DNA of 64,000 nucleotides from Nocardioides dongkuii (GCF_014127485.1 NZ_CP059903.1:3038001-3102000); one strand, 5' to 3'; positions 17,754 through 27,192 are shown, numbered from the stretch's first letter. Numbers and translations are program-made. Notes: generated by a model not told the origin, from the letters alone.

Positions 17754-18770
17754 ATGTCCGCGACGACCGGTGTGCACCTGACCAGGACCGACGAGAACGT
17801 CGCGGAGATCGACGCGCTCGCCTCTTCCCTCAGCGGACGGGTCGGGCTCGCGGGCGTGCTGGCCGACCTCGACCGGCGGGCGCGGCGTACCTGGGCGCCC
17901 GGCCGCGCCGTACGACGGGCGCTGACGTGGGAGGACCGCGACCGGCGCGACCACGAGTGGTGGCCGCAGGGGATCACGTCGTCCGCCGAGGCCGGCGAGC
18001 CCGACGCGTCCGGTCGGCTGCTGGTGGTGAGCTGGTACGCCAAGCACGCCGGCGGCTCGCGGATCACGGTGCTCGACCTCGACCGTCGGCGCTACCAGCA
18101 CGTGCTGCTGGTCGAGCCGACCCTGGACGCCGACGGCACCCCCGGCGTACGACCGTTGAAGGTGCACGCCGGTGGCCTGGTCTGGCACGGGCCGTACCTC
18201 CACGTCGCGGCCACCGGTCGCGGCCTGGTCACCTGCCGCCTCGACGACATCATGCGGGTGCCCGACGGGGCGCCGTACGAGACCTTCGGGCACCGGTACG
18301 TGCTGCCCGTCCGCTTCGCCTACCGCGCCGGGACCGCCGAGGGCCACGAGAAGCTGCGCTACTCGTTCGTCTCGCTGGAGCGGTCGGAGCCCGCGCTCGT
18401 GGTGGGCGAGTACGGCGGCGGCTCGCAGACCCGCCGGCTCGCGCGCTACCCCGTCGACCCGGACTCCCTGCTGCTCGCCGCCGACGAGGACCGCGCGTCG
18501 TACCCCCCCCACCTCGACGAGGGCGGCGTGGCGCGGACCCAGGGCGCCGTCGTCGTCGACGGCCGCTACTACCTCACCCGCTCGCACGGGCCGTGGACGC
18601 CGGGGTCGGTGTACGTCGGCCGGCCCGGCGCGTTCCGCCGCCACCGCTGGGCCGCCCCGATGGGGCCCGAGGACCTCACCTGGTGGCCGTCGGACGACCT
18701 GCTCTGGTCGGTGAGCGAGCACCCCGGCCGGCGCTGGGTCTACGCGATGCCGCGGCGGCTCTTCGACTGA
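17754..18770 (+). CDS. conserved hypothetical protein
   Basis: A 338-aa protein with no signal peptide and no membrane segment. From about residue 80 onward it shows regularly spaced beta-strand patterns such as SRITVLDLDRRRYQHVLLVEP, GLVWHGPYLHVAATGRGLVT and SVYVGRPGAFRRHRW. These, together with repeated Trp and Tyr near strand ends, suggest a beta-propeller. The N-terminal 70 residues are helical and charged. The closing segment MGPEDLTWWPSDDLLWSVSEHPGRRWVYAM resembles a final blade. No catalytic motif is recognised. It may be a binding or scaffold protein; relatives exist in actinobacteria as hypothetical or secreted proteins. Confidence 0.75.
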   Translation: MSATTGVHLTRTDENVAEIDALASSLSGRVGLAGVLADLDRRARRTWAPGRAVRRALTWEDRDRRDHEWWPQGITSSAEAGEPDASGRLLVVSWYAKHAGGSRITVLDLDRRRYQHVLLVEPTLDADGTPGVRPLKVHAGGLVWHGPYLHVAATGRGLVTCRLDDIMRVPDGAPYETFGHRYVLPVRFAYRAGTAEGHEKLRYSFVSLERSEPALVVGEYGGGSQTRRLARYPVDPDSLLLAADEDRASYPPHLDEGGVARTQGAVVVDGRYYLTRSHGPWTPGSVYVGRPGAFRRHRWAAPMGPEDLTWWPSDDLLWSVSEHPGRRWVYAMPRRLFD

Positions 18771-18785
18771 GCCCCCTCCTGGCGC

Positions 18786-19529
18786 TCAGGCGCCGCCGTT
18801 GTCACCGCCGAGCGACCCCGGCGCCTCCGGGTCCGTGACGCCCACGTGCCGGCCGGTGCGGATCTCCTCCGCCACCTCCGCGAACCACCGCTCGTCGCCC
18901 TCCAGGCCGCGCGAGGACATCTCGCCCCGCAGCCGGTCCTCGACGTCGATCGCGGAGTCCCGCGCGTACGACGTCGCCACCGCGTCCACCGCGTCCTGGG
19001 TCGCCGCGTCGATCTGTCGGCCGCTGTCGTCGGGCTCCGAGGTGCTCACGGACGCCCCGTACCCAGCCAGCTCGGCCACGATCCTGCTGCGGAGCTCGTC
19101 GTGGCGGGGCGCGAGCGCCGACTCGTCGCCGTAGAACTCCTGCGGGTCGTAGCGCCAGACGGGCTGCCCGCGACGGTCCTCCGGCTCCCACTCGTAGCGC
19201 GCGAACAGGTGCGCATGCAGGTAGGCGTCGGTGTTGCCGAGGATCTCGTAGTTCATCCGCCGGAACCCCGGGTCGAGCGCCCGGCAGGCCGTCTCGACCG
19301 CCTGGCCGAGCGTGTCCATGCTGTCGAGGAACTCCAGGCGCTGCCGCTTCGGCAGGTCCGTCAGCCGGTCCACCGCGGGGTCGTCGACCAGGAGGACGCA
19401 GTACCCGGGCAGGAACTGCGTGTCCCCGATGACGGCGTAGGACTGCGGCATCCGGGCCAGCACCGTCGGGTTGGTCCCGGCGCGAGCGGCACCGATGCGG
19501 TCGGCCTTCCAGGCATCAGGATCGGACAT
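18786..19529 (-). CDS. HIT-like hydrolase (diadenosine tetraphosphate hydrolase-like)
   Basis: A 247-aa protein whose first 140 residues resemble HIT-superfamily nucleotide hydrolases. GDTQFLPGYCVLLVDDPAVDR is a typical N-terminal block, and YLHAHLFARY aligns with the HxHxHxxPR motif. The first His is replaced by Tyr while the nucleophile His and the following His are kept. Family members split dinucleoside polyphosphates or nucleoside phosphoramidates. The C-terminal 100 residues are acidic, helical and low in conservation (EDRLRGEMSSRGLEGDERWF). ATG at 19529 gives MSDPDAWKADR. A repeat element lies just upstream, followed by the divergent DUF222-HNH gene. Confidence 0.75.
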   Translation of the reverse strand: MSDPDAWKADRIGAARAGTNPTVLARMPQSYAVIGDTQFLPGYCVLLVDDPAVDRLTDLPKRQRLEFLDSMDTLGQAVETACRALDPGFRRMNYEILGNTDAYLHAHLFARYEWEPEDRRGQPVWRYDPQEFYGDESALAPRHDELRSRIVAELAGYGASVSTSEPDDSGRQIDAATQDAVDAVATSYARDSAIDVEDRLRGEMSSRGLEGDERWFAEVAEEIRTGRHVGVTDPEAPGSLGGDNGGA

Positions 19530-19588
19530 GCCGACGATCCAACACGAGCACCGGCACCCGAGCAGCGCCCGCGGCCGGTGGTCGAGCA

Positions 19589-19663
19589 CCGGTGGTCGAG
19601 CAGCGAAGGCGCTCTGCGCCTGAGCGTTGTCGAGACCCGGTGACCTGACAGGCAACCGCGACC
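19589..19663 (-). repeat. interspersed palindromic repeat, copy 1
   Basis: About 70 bp. Read on the minus strand it matches the copies at 21195-21264, 21395-21460 and 21489-21553. It has a GTCTCGACAACGCTCAG arm, the core GGCGCAGAGCGCC and a TTCGCTGCTCGACCACCGG end. Intergenic, between the HIT-like and DUF222-HNH genes. Confidence 0.8.
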
Positions 19664-19704
19664 ACCGAAAAAGTCCTCCACAGATCTCATTCCAGACCTG
19701 TTGT

Positions 19705-19727
19705 TCGAACCTCTGTTCGAATAGAAT
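19705..19727 (+). promoter_or_regulatory. LexA (SOS) box inside the promoter of the DUF222-HNH gene
   Basis: TCGAACCTCTGTTCGA at 19705-19720 is a perfect actinobacterial/Gram-positive SOS box (TCGAAC-N4-GTTCGA). Directly after it, TAGAAT (19722-19727) is a good -10 that ends 6 bases before the ATG. LexA bound here would cover the -35/-10 spacer. The stretch is unusually AT-rich for this genome. Confidence 0.88.
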
Positions 19728-19733
19728 AAGGGC

Positions 19734-21053
19734 ATGACCACCGCCCCCGCCCTCGACACCGCAGCCGACGTGCTGTCGCGGGTGCGCGAGCGTCGGCAGG
19801 TCGAGCACCAGGCCGCTGCTGACCTGCTCGCCGCGGCGGTGGCGTGGGCGGGGATCCACTCCGTCGACGAGCGCGACTCCTACCTGGCGGCGGTGGTGCC
19901 CGGCACCGAGGGCGAGCTCATGGTCGCCGGACCCGGTGCCCCGCTGGTGGCGGAGTTCTCGGTGTGTGAGTTCGCCGCCGCGATGGGCATCACGACTGAC
20001 GCCGGCGCCTGCTACCTCGGCGAGGCCGTCGAGCTCGCCCACCGGCTCCGCCGGGTCTGGACCCGGGTCCAGTCCGGGGACCTCCCGGCGTGGAAGGCCC
20101 GCCGGATCGCGCAACAGACCATCTCGCTGCCCCTGGACGGTGCGGAGTACGTCGACCGGCACGTCGCGCCGGTGGCGCACAAGATCGGCATCGCGGCCCT
20201 GGACCGGCTGATCGAGGAGGCCCGGGTGCGGTTCGACCCCGACGAAGCCCGCGAACGCCGGTTGGCTGCTGCGGACGGTCGCCGGTTCGACATCGACACC
20301 CGCCAGCTCTCCTACGACGGCACCATCAGCGTCGAAGGCGTCCTCGACCTTGGTGATGCGATCGACCTCGACGCCGCGGTGACGCGCGGTGCCGCACAGT
20401 TGGCGGACCTCGGGTCAGACCTGTCGTTGGACGTGCGGCGCTCGATGGCCGCTGGTGACCTGGCCCGACGCCAGCTCGCACTCGAGCTGAACACCGAACA
20501 GCCCGAGGAGACCGGCAAGAAGCGGTCCAGGCGGACCATGCCTCGGCAGGTGGTGCTGCACGCCCACCTCGCCGCCGCCGCGATCACCGGCACCGGCGGC
20601 ACCAGCGAGTCAGGCGACCTGTACCTGGCGCGGATCGAGAACACCCGCTCCTTCATCGACGTCGACCAGGTCAAGGCCTGGTGCGCCAACCCCGACACCC
20701 AAGTCATCGTCAAGCCCGTCATCGACCTCACCGACCACATCGCCACCGGTGCCTACGAGGTCCCCGACCGACTCCGCGAACGACAGGTGCTGCTCCACCA
20801 CACCTGCGTGTTCCCGTGGTGCACCAGGCCGGGCAGGAAAGCCGACTGCGACCACGTCACCGCCGCATCCCAAGGCGGCACCACCTGCTCCTGCAACACC
20901 GCGCCGCTCTGTCGGCGACATCACCGGGTCAAGACCCACGGCCGCTGGACCTACACCGCCCTCGACGAGACCACGTTCCGATGGCGCAGCCCCCACGGGC
21001 TGATCTTCATCCGCGACCACACCGGCACCCAGGCCGATCCGACCGAAACCTGA
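19734..21053 (+). CDS. DUF222 domain / HNH endonuclease protein (13E12 family)
   Basis: A 439-aa protein of the 13E12-repeat family widespread in actinobacteria. The DUF222 region covers about residues 20-330, and a C-terminal HNH nuclease-like domain covers about 345-405. Visible HNH elements are CVFPWCTRPGRKADCDH, with the DH pair, an Asn in CNTAPLCRRHHR, and the following His residues; the cysteines could bind a structural zinc. In mycobacteria some family members carry SOS boxes and are damage inducible, which fits the perfect LexA box here. The molecular job of the family is not established. Codon use is like its neighbours and the flanking repeats are common in this genus, so recent transfer is not evident. 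Confidence 0.9.
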   Translation: MTTAPALDTAADVLSRVRERRQVEHQAAADLLAAAVAWAGIHSVDERDSYLAAVVPGTEGELMVAGPGAPLVAEFSVCEFAAAMGITTDAGACYLGEAVELAHRLRRVWTRVQSGDLPAWKARRIAQQTISLPLDGAEYVDRHVAPVAHKIGIAALDRLIEEARVRFDPDEARERRLAAADGRRFDIDTRQLSYDGTISVEGVLDLGDAIDLDAAVTRGAAQLADLGSDLSLDVRRSMAAGDLARRQLALELNTEQPEETGKKRSRRTMPRQVVLHAHLAAAAITGTGGTSESGDLYLARIENTRSFIDVDQVKAWCANPDTQVIVKPVIDLTDHIATGAYEVPDRLRERQVLLHHTCVFPWCTRPGRKADCDHVTAASQGGTTCSCNTAPLCRRHHRVKTHGRWTYTALDETTFRWRSPHGLIFIRDHTGTQADPTET

Positions 21054-21056
21054 CCA

Positions 21057-21103
21057 CCGAGCCCCGGACCCCGCCGTACGCACCACCACGGCGGGGGCCT
21101 CGG
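21057..21103 (+). terminator. hairpin terminator after the DUF222-HNH gene
   Basis: Inner arms CCCCGCCGT (21069-21077) and ACGGCGGGG (21088-21096) with a 10-base loop, extended by CCGAG/CTCGG. Strong stem without a clear U-tract, as is usual in actinobacteria. Confidence 0.7.
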
Positions 21104-21173
21104 CACGTCCGGAGCACTCGCCGAGTCGGCGCTTATGTCCGCCCCGGGCCGCGAACACAATCGCCGACTCGCG

Positions 21174-21670
21174 GGTCTCGATACGCCCGGTTGCGGTTGC
21201 CTGTCGGGTCACCGGGTTTCGACATCGCTCAGGCGCCAGGGCGCCTTCGCTGCTCAACCACCGGCGGGGACACGGCGGGGACCTCGGCACGTCCGGAGCT
21301 CAGGGCGGAGGTCTCGATACGCCCGCTCGTTCCTCGCGGGCTACTCGACCACCGAAACCCTCTTGCGGGGTCTCGATGCGCCGGGGTCGGGGCCGTCTGT
21401 CGGGTCACCGGGTTTCGACATCGCTCAGGCGCCAGGGCGCCTTCGCTGCTCAACCACCGGCAGGGTCTCGATACGCCGGGGTCGGGGCCGTCTGTCGGGT
21501 CACCGGGTTTCGACCACGCTCAGGCGCAGAGCGCCTTCGCTGCTCAACCAACGGTGGTCGAGCAGCGAGGAGCGCCAGCGACGAGCGTTGTCGAGACCCC
21601 CGCAGCGTCCCCACGACCCTGATCGAGGCCCCGGGGTTCGCTCACCGGATTCGACAACGCTCAGCCACCG
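21174..21670. repeat. cluster of interspersed palindromic repeats
   Basis: The 0.6-kb gap between the DUF222-HNH gene and metG is filled with related units. Full copies on the plus strand are at 21195-21264, 21395-21460 and 21489-21553. An inverted or variant copy lies at 21553-21600 and a partial one at 21639-21670 reaching the metG stop. A second motif, GGTCTCGATRCGCC, occurs at about 21174, 21310, 21369 and 21464. The last two begin units that repeat directly with a 95-bp period. One unit has the hairpin GCCCGC-N9-GCGGGC (about 21320-21340). No spacer regularity or leader, so it is not CRISPR. No gene is seen here. Confidence 0.85.
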
Positions 21671-23451
21671 GCGAGGCGTGCGAGCTCCTCGTCGACGACC
21701 GAGGGGTCGAGCTTGGTGAAGACGGGGGTGGGCTTGGCGACGGGGGTGCCGACGGCGATGGGGTGCCGCTGCCAGGTGGGCGCGGTGGTGTAGTCGCCGG
21801 TGATGATCGGGTACGACGGGCCGCCGTCGAGGTCGTCGACCTCCTCGATGCGCGGCATGGGCGCGATCTGCCCCGTGCCGCCGAAGGCCTCGTCGACCGC
21901 GTTGGCGGCGAACGGCAGGAACGGCGCGAGCACCAGGTTGAGGTCGGCGACGCACTGCGCGGTGACGTGCAGGATCGTGCCGAGCCGCTCGGGGTCGTCC
22001 TTGATCTTCCAGGGCTCGGAGTCGGAGACGTACTTGTTGACCTCGCCGACCACGCGCATCGCCTCGCCGACCGCCTGCTTCTGGCGGTGCCGCGCGATCA
22101 GGTCGCCGACCGTGCCGAACGCCGCCTCGGTGGCGGCGAGGACGGCCTCGTCCTCGGGGGTGAGCGGCCCGGCGGGCGGGATCTCGCCGAAGTTCTTGGC
22201 GATCAGGTTGGCGGTGCGGTTGACCAGGTTGCCCCAGCCGGCGACGAGCTCGTCGTTGGTGCGCCGGACGAACTCCGCCCAGGTGAAGTCGGAGTCCTGG
22301 CTCTCCGGGCCCGCCGCGGCGACGAAGTAGCGGAACGCGTCGGGCTGGTAGCGGCTGAGCAGGTCACGGACGTAGATCACGACCTTCTTCGACGAGGAGA
22401 ACTTGCGCCCCTCCATCGTCAGGAACTCCGAGGAGACCACCTCGGTCGGCAGGTTGAGCACGCCGTACTCCCGCGGCTCGCCGCCGCGGGAGCCCTTGCC
22501 CGAGTAGGCGAGAAGCTCCGCGGGCCAGATCTGGCTGTGGAAGGTGATGTTGTCCTTGCCCATGAAGTAGTACGACAGCGCCTCGGGGTCGTTCCACCAC
22601 TCGCGCCACCGCTCCGGGTCGCCGGTACGACGGGCCCACTCGATCGATGCCGAGAGGTAGCCGACGACCGCGTCGAACCAGACGTACAGCTTCTTCGTGG
22701 GGTTCTCGCGCCAGCCGTCGAGCGGCACCGCGATGCCCCAGTCGATGTCGCGCGTCATCGCGCGCGGGCGGATCTCCTTGAGGATGTTCTGGCTGAACCG
22801 GATGACGTTGGGGCGCCACAGCCCGGTCGCGGCGCGCTCGTCGAGCCACTCCTCGAGCGCGTCGGCGAGCGCCGGCAGGTCGAGGAAGAAGTGCTGGGTC
22901 TCGATGAACTCCGGCGTCTCGCCGTTGATCTTCGACCGCGGGTTCTTGAGGTCGGCGGGGTCCAGCTGGTTGCCGCAGTTGTCGCACTGGTCACCGCGCG
23001 CCCCGTCGTACCCGCAGATCGGGCAGGTGCCCTCGATGTAGCGGTCCGGCAGGGTGCGGCCGGTGGACGGCGAGATCGCGCCGTACGTCGTCCGCTCGAC
23101 GAAGTAGCCGTTCTCGTAGACGCCGAGGAACAGCTCCTGCACGACCGCGTGGTGGTTGCGGGTGGTGGTGCGCGTGTAGAGGTCGTAGGTGCAGCCGAGC
23201 GAGGCGAGGTCCTCGGCGATGATCCGGTGGTTGCGGTCGGCGAGCTCCTGCGGCGTCACGCCGGCCTCGTCGGCAGCGATCAGGATCGGGGTGCCGTGCT
23301 CGTCGGAGCCGGAGACCATCAGCACGTCGTGGCCCGCCATCCGCATGTAGCGGCTGAACACGTCGGAGGGCACACCGAAACCGGCCACGTGACCGATGTG
23401 GCGCGGGCCGTTCGCGTACGGCCAGGCGACGGCGGACAGGACTGAAGTCAT
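21661..23451 (-). CDS. metG: methionyl-tRNA synthetase
   Basis: Class I synthetase of 596 aa that charges tRNA-Met for initiation and elongation. HIGH is intact at residues 18-21, and the KMSKS equivalent is KFSSS at 350-354. A zinc knuckle with cysteines at 143, 146, 156 and 159 lies in the connecting domain. The helical anticodon domain ends near residue 540, and there is no C-terminal tRNA-binding extension. ATG at 23451 with a TAGGAT hexamer 7 bases upstream suggests a leaderless mRNA. The last codons overlap a partial copy of the interspersed repeat, so the very C-terminus (ELARLAGG) may be shaped by that repeat. Confidence 0.97.
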   Translation of the reverse strand: MTSVLSAVAWPYANGPRHIGHVAGFGVPSDVFSRYMRMAGHDVLMVSGSDEHGTPILIAADEAGVTPQELADRNHRIIAEDLASLGCTYDLYTRTTTRNHHAVVQELFLGVYENGYFVERTTYGAISPSTGRTLPDRYIEGTCPICGYDGARGDQCDNCGNQLDPADLKNPRSKINGETPEFIETQHFFLDLPALADALEEWLDERAATGLWRPNVIRFSQNILKEIRPRAMTRDIDWGIAVPLDGWRENPTKKLYVWFDAVVGYLSASIEWARRTGDPERWREWWNDPEALSYYFMGKDNITFHSQIWPAELLAYSGKGSRGGEPREYGVLNLPTEVVSSEFLTMEGRKFSSSKKVVIYVRDLLSRYQPDAFRYFVAAAGPESQDSDFTWAEFVRRTNDELVAGWGNLVNRTANLIAKNFGEIPPAGPLTPEDEAVLAATEAAFGTVGDLIARHRQKQAVGEAMRVVGEVNKYVSDSEPWKIKDDPERLGTILHVTAQCVADLNLVLAPFLPFAANAVDEAFGGTGQIAPMPRIEEVDDLDGGPSYPIITGDYTTAPTWQRHPIAVGTPVAKPTPVFTKLDPSVVDEELARLAGG

Positions 23452-23458
23452 GGCGCTG

Positions 23459-23464
23459 ATCCTA
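23459..23464 (-). promoter_or_regulatory. candidate -10 hexamer, leaderless metG
   Basis: TAGGAT on the minus strand ends 7 bases before the metG ATG; no SD is present in the gap. Confidence 0.55.
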
Positions 23465-23509
23465 GGGTTGCCGCCGTGGCCACCACCGCGGCGGTGGTCA
23501 CGAGCGCGA

Positions 23510-24115
23510 TCAGCTGAAGTCGAGCTCCCCGGTGCGCGAGCGCTTGAGCTCGAAGAAGTACGGGTAGCCCGCGAGCAGCACCGCGCCGTCCCACACCTTG
23601 CCGGCCTCCTCGCCGCGCGGGATCGCGCTGAGGACCGGCCCGAAGAACGCGGTCCCCTCGATGGCGATCGTGGGCGTGCCCACCTCGTCGCCGACCTGGT
23701 CCATGCCGAGGTGGTGGGACTTCTTGATCGCCTCGTCGTAGGACGAGTCGTCCATCGCGTCGGCGAGCGACGTCGGCAGGCCGACCTCCTCGAGGGCCGC
23801 CTCGATCGTGGCGCGGTCGTACTGCCCGCCCTGGTCGTGCTTGCGAGTGCCGAGCGCGGTGTACAGCGGCGCCAGCACCTCCTGGCCGTGCTGCTGCTCG
23901 GCGGCCATCACGACCCGCACGGGCTCCCAGGCGGTCCGCAGCATCTCGCGGTAGTCGTCCGGGATGTCCTTGTCCTCGTTGAGGTAAGCCAGGCTCATCA
24001 GGTGCCAGGTGACGGAGATGTCGCGCACCTTCTCGACCTCGAGGATCCAGCGTGAGGTGATCCACGCGAACGGGCATAGCGGGTCGAACCAGAAGTCGGC
24101 GTTGGTGGTCGTCAT
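23510..24115 (-). CDS. DsbA-family thioredoxin-fold protein, Rv2466c-like, with CPFA active site
   Basis: A 201-aa thioredoxin-fold protein close in sequence to Mycobacterium tuberculosis Rv2466c, a mycothiol-dependent reductase. Shared blocks are [36 protein letters not shown]-like [15 protein letters not shown], and [17 protein letters not shown]. As I recall the mycobacterial protein, its active site reads CPWC, with two cysteines. Here it reads C14-P-F-A17, and the codon for residue 17 (24065-24067) is GCG, alanine. A monothiol mechanism or a changed function is likely. No other cysteine is near the site. ATG at 24115. It lies downstream of metG's divergent side and upstream of chrA on the same strand. 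Confidence 0.88.
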   Translation of the reverse strand: MTTTNADFWFDPLCPFAWITSRWILEVEKVRDISVTWHLMSLAYLNEDKDIPDDYREMLRTAWEPVRVVMAAEQQHGQEVLAPLYTALGTRKHDQGGQYDRATIEAALEEVGLPTSLADAMDDSSYDEAIKKSHHLGMDQVGDEVGTPTIAIEGTAFFGPVLSAIPRGEEAGKVWDGAVLLAGYPYFFELKRSRTGELDFS

Positions 24116-24156
24116 GTCCCGCTGAACAACGGGACCGGGCCGGCTCTTCCCGTTGC

Positions 24157-25536
24157 TCAGGACAGAAGCACCTCGAGACCCAGCCCCAGCAGCGCACAGA
24201 CCCCCAACGTGCGCAGCACCGACCACCGCAGCCGCAGGACCAGCACCAGCGCGACCGCCGCGACCAGCACCGCCGGCCAGACGACCGAGGACCACACCGG
24301 CACGAGCAGCCCGAGGTGCTCCGCGCCCAGCCGGCGGGTGTCCGCGAACAGCGTGTGCACCGCGAAGTACAGCGCCAGGTTCGCGATCACCCCGACGACC
24401 GCCGCCGTGACCCCGGCCAGCGCGGCGGTGAGCGCCCGGTTGCCGCGGAGCCGCTCGACGTACGGCGCGCCCAGGAAGATGAACAGGAAGCTCGGCACGA
24501 ACGTCACCCACACGGTGAGCAGGGAACCGACCACCGCCGCCACCCACGGGTCGAGGCCGCCCGGGTCCCGGTAGGCGCCGAGGAACGCGACGAACTGCAC
24601 GACGATGATCAGCGGTCCCGGCGTCGACTCGGCCAGCGCGAGCCCCTTGGCCATCTCGTTGGCGGACAGCCAGCCGTAGCTCTCGACCGCCGCCTGCGCG
24701 ACGTACGACAGCACGGCGTACGCGCCGCCGAAGGTGACCAGCGCCAGCCCGCCGAAGAACAGGCCCTGGTCGGTGAGCACGGTCTCCCGGCCGCCGGCGA
24801 GCGCCCAGACCAGCAGCACCGGCGCCACCCAGACGGCCAGGCCGAGGGCCAGCACCAGCAGGTTGCGGCGCGCCGAGGGCGCCGCCCGGTGCAGCGCGTC
24901 GTCGGGCACCACCGGCGGCGGACCGTCGTCGGCCACCGCCGGGGCGGTCATCGCCGCCGGGTCCCGCCGGCCGACCAGCCAGCCGACGACGCCCGCGCCC
25001 AGCACCACCAGCGGGAACGGCAGCCCGAGGACCGCCAGCCCGACGAAGGCGCCGAGGGCGAGGAGCACCGCGGTGCGGCCGTGCAGCGCGCGCCCGCCGA
25101 TCCGGACCACGGCCTGGACGACGACGGCGAGCACGGCCGGCGCCAGCCCCAGGAACAGCCCCGTCACGACCACCGTGTCGCCGTGCGCGACGTACGCCCA
25201 GGACAGCGCGAGCAGGGCGACGACCCCCGGCAGCACGAAGAGGACACCGGCGATCAGCCCGCCCAGCCAGCCGTTGAGGAGCCACCCCGCGTAGACCGCC
25301 AGCTGCTGGGCCTCCGGGCCGGGCAGCAGCATGCAGTACGACAGCGCGTGCAGGAACCGCCGCTCCCCGAGCCACCGACGCTCGTCGACCAGCTCCCGCT
25401 GCATGACCGCGATCTGGCCGGCGGGACCGCCGAAGGTCTGCAGCGAGATCAGGAACCACGCCCGGGTGGCCTCGCGCAGCGGGACGAGGTCGTTGCTGGC
25501 GCGGCGCACCGCGCCATTGGAGCGGGTCGGACCCAC
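24157..25536 (-). CDS. chrA: chromate transporter family protein (long, two-domain)
   Basis: A 459-aa polytopic membrane protein of the CHR family, exporting chromate or transporting sulfate-like anions. Two homologous halves are seen. The first begins [20 protein letters not shown] with [15 protein letters not shown]. The second has [20 protein letters not shown] and [19 protein letters not shown]. These motifs hold the conserved Gly/Pro residues of the family. Each half has about five to six helices, and the cytoplasmic loop between them is around residues 205-235. GTG at 25536. No chrB regulator lies next to it, so chromate resistance is only inferred from family. Confidence 0.9.
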   Translation of the reverse strand: MGPTRSNGAVRRASNDLVPLREATRAWFLISLQTFGGPAGQIAVMQRELVDERRWLGERRFLHALSYCMLLPGPEAQQLAVYAGWLLNGWLGGLIAGVLFVLPGVVALLALSWAYVAHGDTVVVTGLFLGLAPAVLAVVVQAVVRIGGRALHGRTAVLLALGAFVGLAVLGLPFPLVVLGAGVVGWLVGRRDPAAMTAPAVADDGPPPVVPDDALHRAAPSARRNLLVLALGLAVWVAPVLLVWALAGGRETVLTDQGLFFGGLALVTFGGAYAVLSYVAQAAVESYGWLSANEMAKGLALAESTPGPLIIVVQFVAFLGAYRDPGGLDPWVAAVVGSLLTVWVTFVPSFLFIFLGAPYVERLRGNRALTAALAGVTAAVVGVIANLALYFAVHTLFADTRRLGAEHLGLLVPVWSSVVWPAVLVAAVALVLVLRLRWSVLRTLGVCALLGLGLEVLLS

Positions 25537-25554
25537 CTCGTCAACGAAGGACGG

Positions 25555-27180
25555 TCAGGGACGCAGGACCCGTACGTGCGTCCTGGCCTTGCCCGGCTTC
25601 ACGACCTCCGTGCCGAGGAACCGCACGCGCACCGGCTTCCGCCCCGCGGTGAGGCCCGGGACGACCACGCGGGCGCGCCCGCCGACGACCTGGGCCGGCA
25701 CGCTGCGGGTGCCGACGAGGACCGTGACCTCGCCCGTGGGCGCGTCGACGCCGGGGGCGCGGACGCGCACCCGCACCACGGCGCGGCCGGGCCTGCCGAC
25801 CGCGGTCGCCGTGACCGTCGCCCGGGTCGTCACGACGCCGGGGGCCGGCAGCGGCACCGCGAGGCTGCGGTAGCTGCTCCGGGCGAGGTCGACGCGCGCC
25901 TCGAGGCGGTGGCCGACGTCCGCCGCCCCGATCTCGTACGACGGGCCGTTCGCGCCGGCGACGGCCACGCCGTCGCGCAGCCACGTGTAGCGGGCGGTGG
26001 CGTCGACGGGGTCGACGGTGCCGGGCCGGACGGTCAGCACCTTCCCGTACGCCGCCTTGCCGGCGAGCGTGAACGGGGTGGGGGTGCTGATCACGCCGGC
26101 CAGCACCGGGGCGGTAGCGGCCGTGGTGACCGCGACCGTCTCGTAGGCGGTGGCCTTCACCGAGACCCGGGCGGTGATCCGCTTGTCGATCAGGGCCTGG
26201 GTCAGGGCGAGCGACCAGCCCGTGGCGTCGGGGATCTCGGTGCCGTCGGCGAACCACCGGACCCGGCGGATCTCCGGGGTCGGCGTCCAGGTGCCGAGGC
26301 TGACCTGCAGCACCTCGTCGACCTGGGGCGTGCCGGAGATGACCGGCGCCTCGGCGTTGACCATCGTGCCGGGCGCGACGACGCTCGCCGTGCTCGCCGA
26401 GGCGGTGCCGGCGGCGTAGCCCTTCTTGGTCGCGGTGACCGTGACGCTCAGCTTCTTGCCCTTGACCGCCGCCGTCGGGGTGAAGGTGCTCGCGGTCGCG
26501 CCAGGCACTGCGACGCCGCCCGCGGCCCACTGGTAGGCGTAGTTGCCGGCGGGGTTCCAGGTGCCCTGGGTGGCCGTGACCGGCGTCCCGACCTTCGGGG
26601 TGCCGACGATGCTCGGCGGGGCGGTCGGCGCGAGCACCTTGTCGTTGAAGTGGATGAACCCGCTCGGCCAGCCGCGGCCCTCCTTGGTGATCGTGCGCCA
26701 GTGGAAGTCACCGCCCCAGCTGTCCTCGGACACGACGATCGTGGTGCTGGAGACGACCTGCTCGACGTACGCCACGTGGCCGCTCGACCCGGCGCCCGGC
26801 ACGTTCGCCTTCCACCAGGCGATGGCGCCGACGGTGGGCGTCTGGTCGGTGATGTGCTTCATCGCCACGCCCCAGTTGCTGGCGTTGCCCTCACCGCTCC
26901 ACGGCCGCTTGTTGGGCATGCCGCTGCGCACCATCCGGTAGGCGGCGTAGTTCGTGCAGTTGTGGCCGCCGTACATCTGCCAGTACATCGTCGCGCTGTT
27001 CCCCCGGTAGCCCGCGTGCGGGTACCCCTGGTCGGCGCACGCCTGGTAGCCCGAGCAGAGGTACGTCGAGTCGGCGGTGGCGGGCGCCGAGGGCAGCGCG
27101 AGGACGCTCCCAAGGAGCAGCGCGATGCCGGCCAGGGCCGCCGCGAGGCGTTTGCGTGACGCGTGTGACTGCTGATGCAC
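25555..27180 (-). CDS. secreted CHAP-domain amidase/endopeptidase with Ig-like repeats
   Basis: A 541-aa exported protein with a signal peptide at residues 1-36 (cut near ATA-DST). A CHAP domain covers about 40-175: the catalytic Cys75 lies in GGHNCTNYAAYR, His135 in SGHVAYVEQV, and the Asn/Asp part in SEDSWGG. CHAP domains cut peptidoglycan cross-links. Four or so Ig-like or fibronectin-like repeats of about 90 residues follow (APTAPPSIVGTPKVGTPV, EAPVISGTPQVDEVLQV, STPTPFTLAGKAAYGKVL), ending in a strand-rich basic domain. GTG at 27180 lies 6 bases from a TAGAGT hexamer. Divergent from pepN. Likely a cell-wall remodelling enzyme. Confidence 0.88.
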   Translation of the reverse strand: MHQQSHASRKRLAAALAGIALLLGSVLALPSAPATADSTYLCSGYQACADQGYPHAGYRGNSATMYWQMYGGHNCTNYAAYRMVRSGMPNKRPWSGEGNASNWGVAMKHITDQTPTVGAIAWWKANVPGAGSSGHVAYVEQVVSSTTIVVSEDSWGGDFHWRTITKEGRGWPSGFIHFNDKVLAPTAPPSIVGTPKVGTPVTATQGTWNPAGNYAYQWAAGGVAVPGATASTFTPTAAVKGKKLSVTVTATKKGYAAGTASASTASVVAPGTMVNAEAPVISGTPQVDEVLQVSLGTWTPTPEIRRVRWFADGTEIPDATGWSLALTQALIDKRITARVSVKATAYETVAVTTAATAPVLAGVISTPTPFTLAGKAAYGKVLTVRPGTVDPVDATARYTWLRDGVAVAGANGPSYEIGAADVGHRLEARVDLARSSYRSLAVPLPAPGVVTTRATVTATAVGRPGRAVVRVRVRAPGVDAPTGEVTVLVGTRSVPAQVVGGRARVVVPGLTAGRKPVRVRFLGTEVVKPGKARTHVRVLRP

Positions 27181-27186
27181 GAGAGC

Positions 27187-27192
27187 ACTCTA
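27187..27192 (-). promoter_or_regulatory. candidate -10 hexamer, leaderless CHAP gene
   Basis: TAGAGT on the minus strand ends 6 bases before the GTG at 27180. The surrounding 60 bp are AT-rich for this genome. Confidence 0.5.

Noticed and set aside
21174..21670. CRISPR array
   Set aside because: Units differ in length and orientation, there are no unique spacers of even length, and no cas genes are present. They are palindromic interspersed repeats.
21114..23445. Plus-strand frames through the repeat cluster and opposite metG
   Set aside because: They translate repeat sequence and the metG antisense; no domain or start signal supports them.
24157..25536. Chromate-resistance operon
   Set aside because: Only the transporter is present; there is no chrB or chrC-like gene and no other metal-resistance gene beside it.
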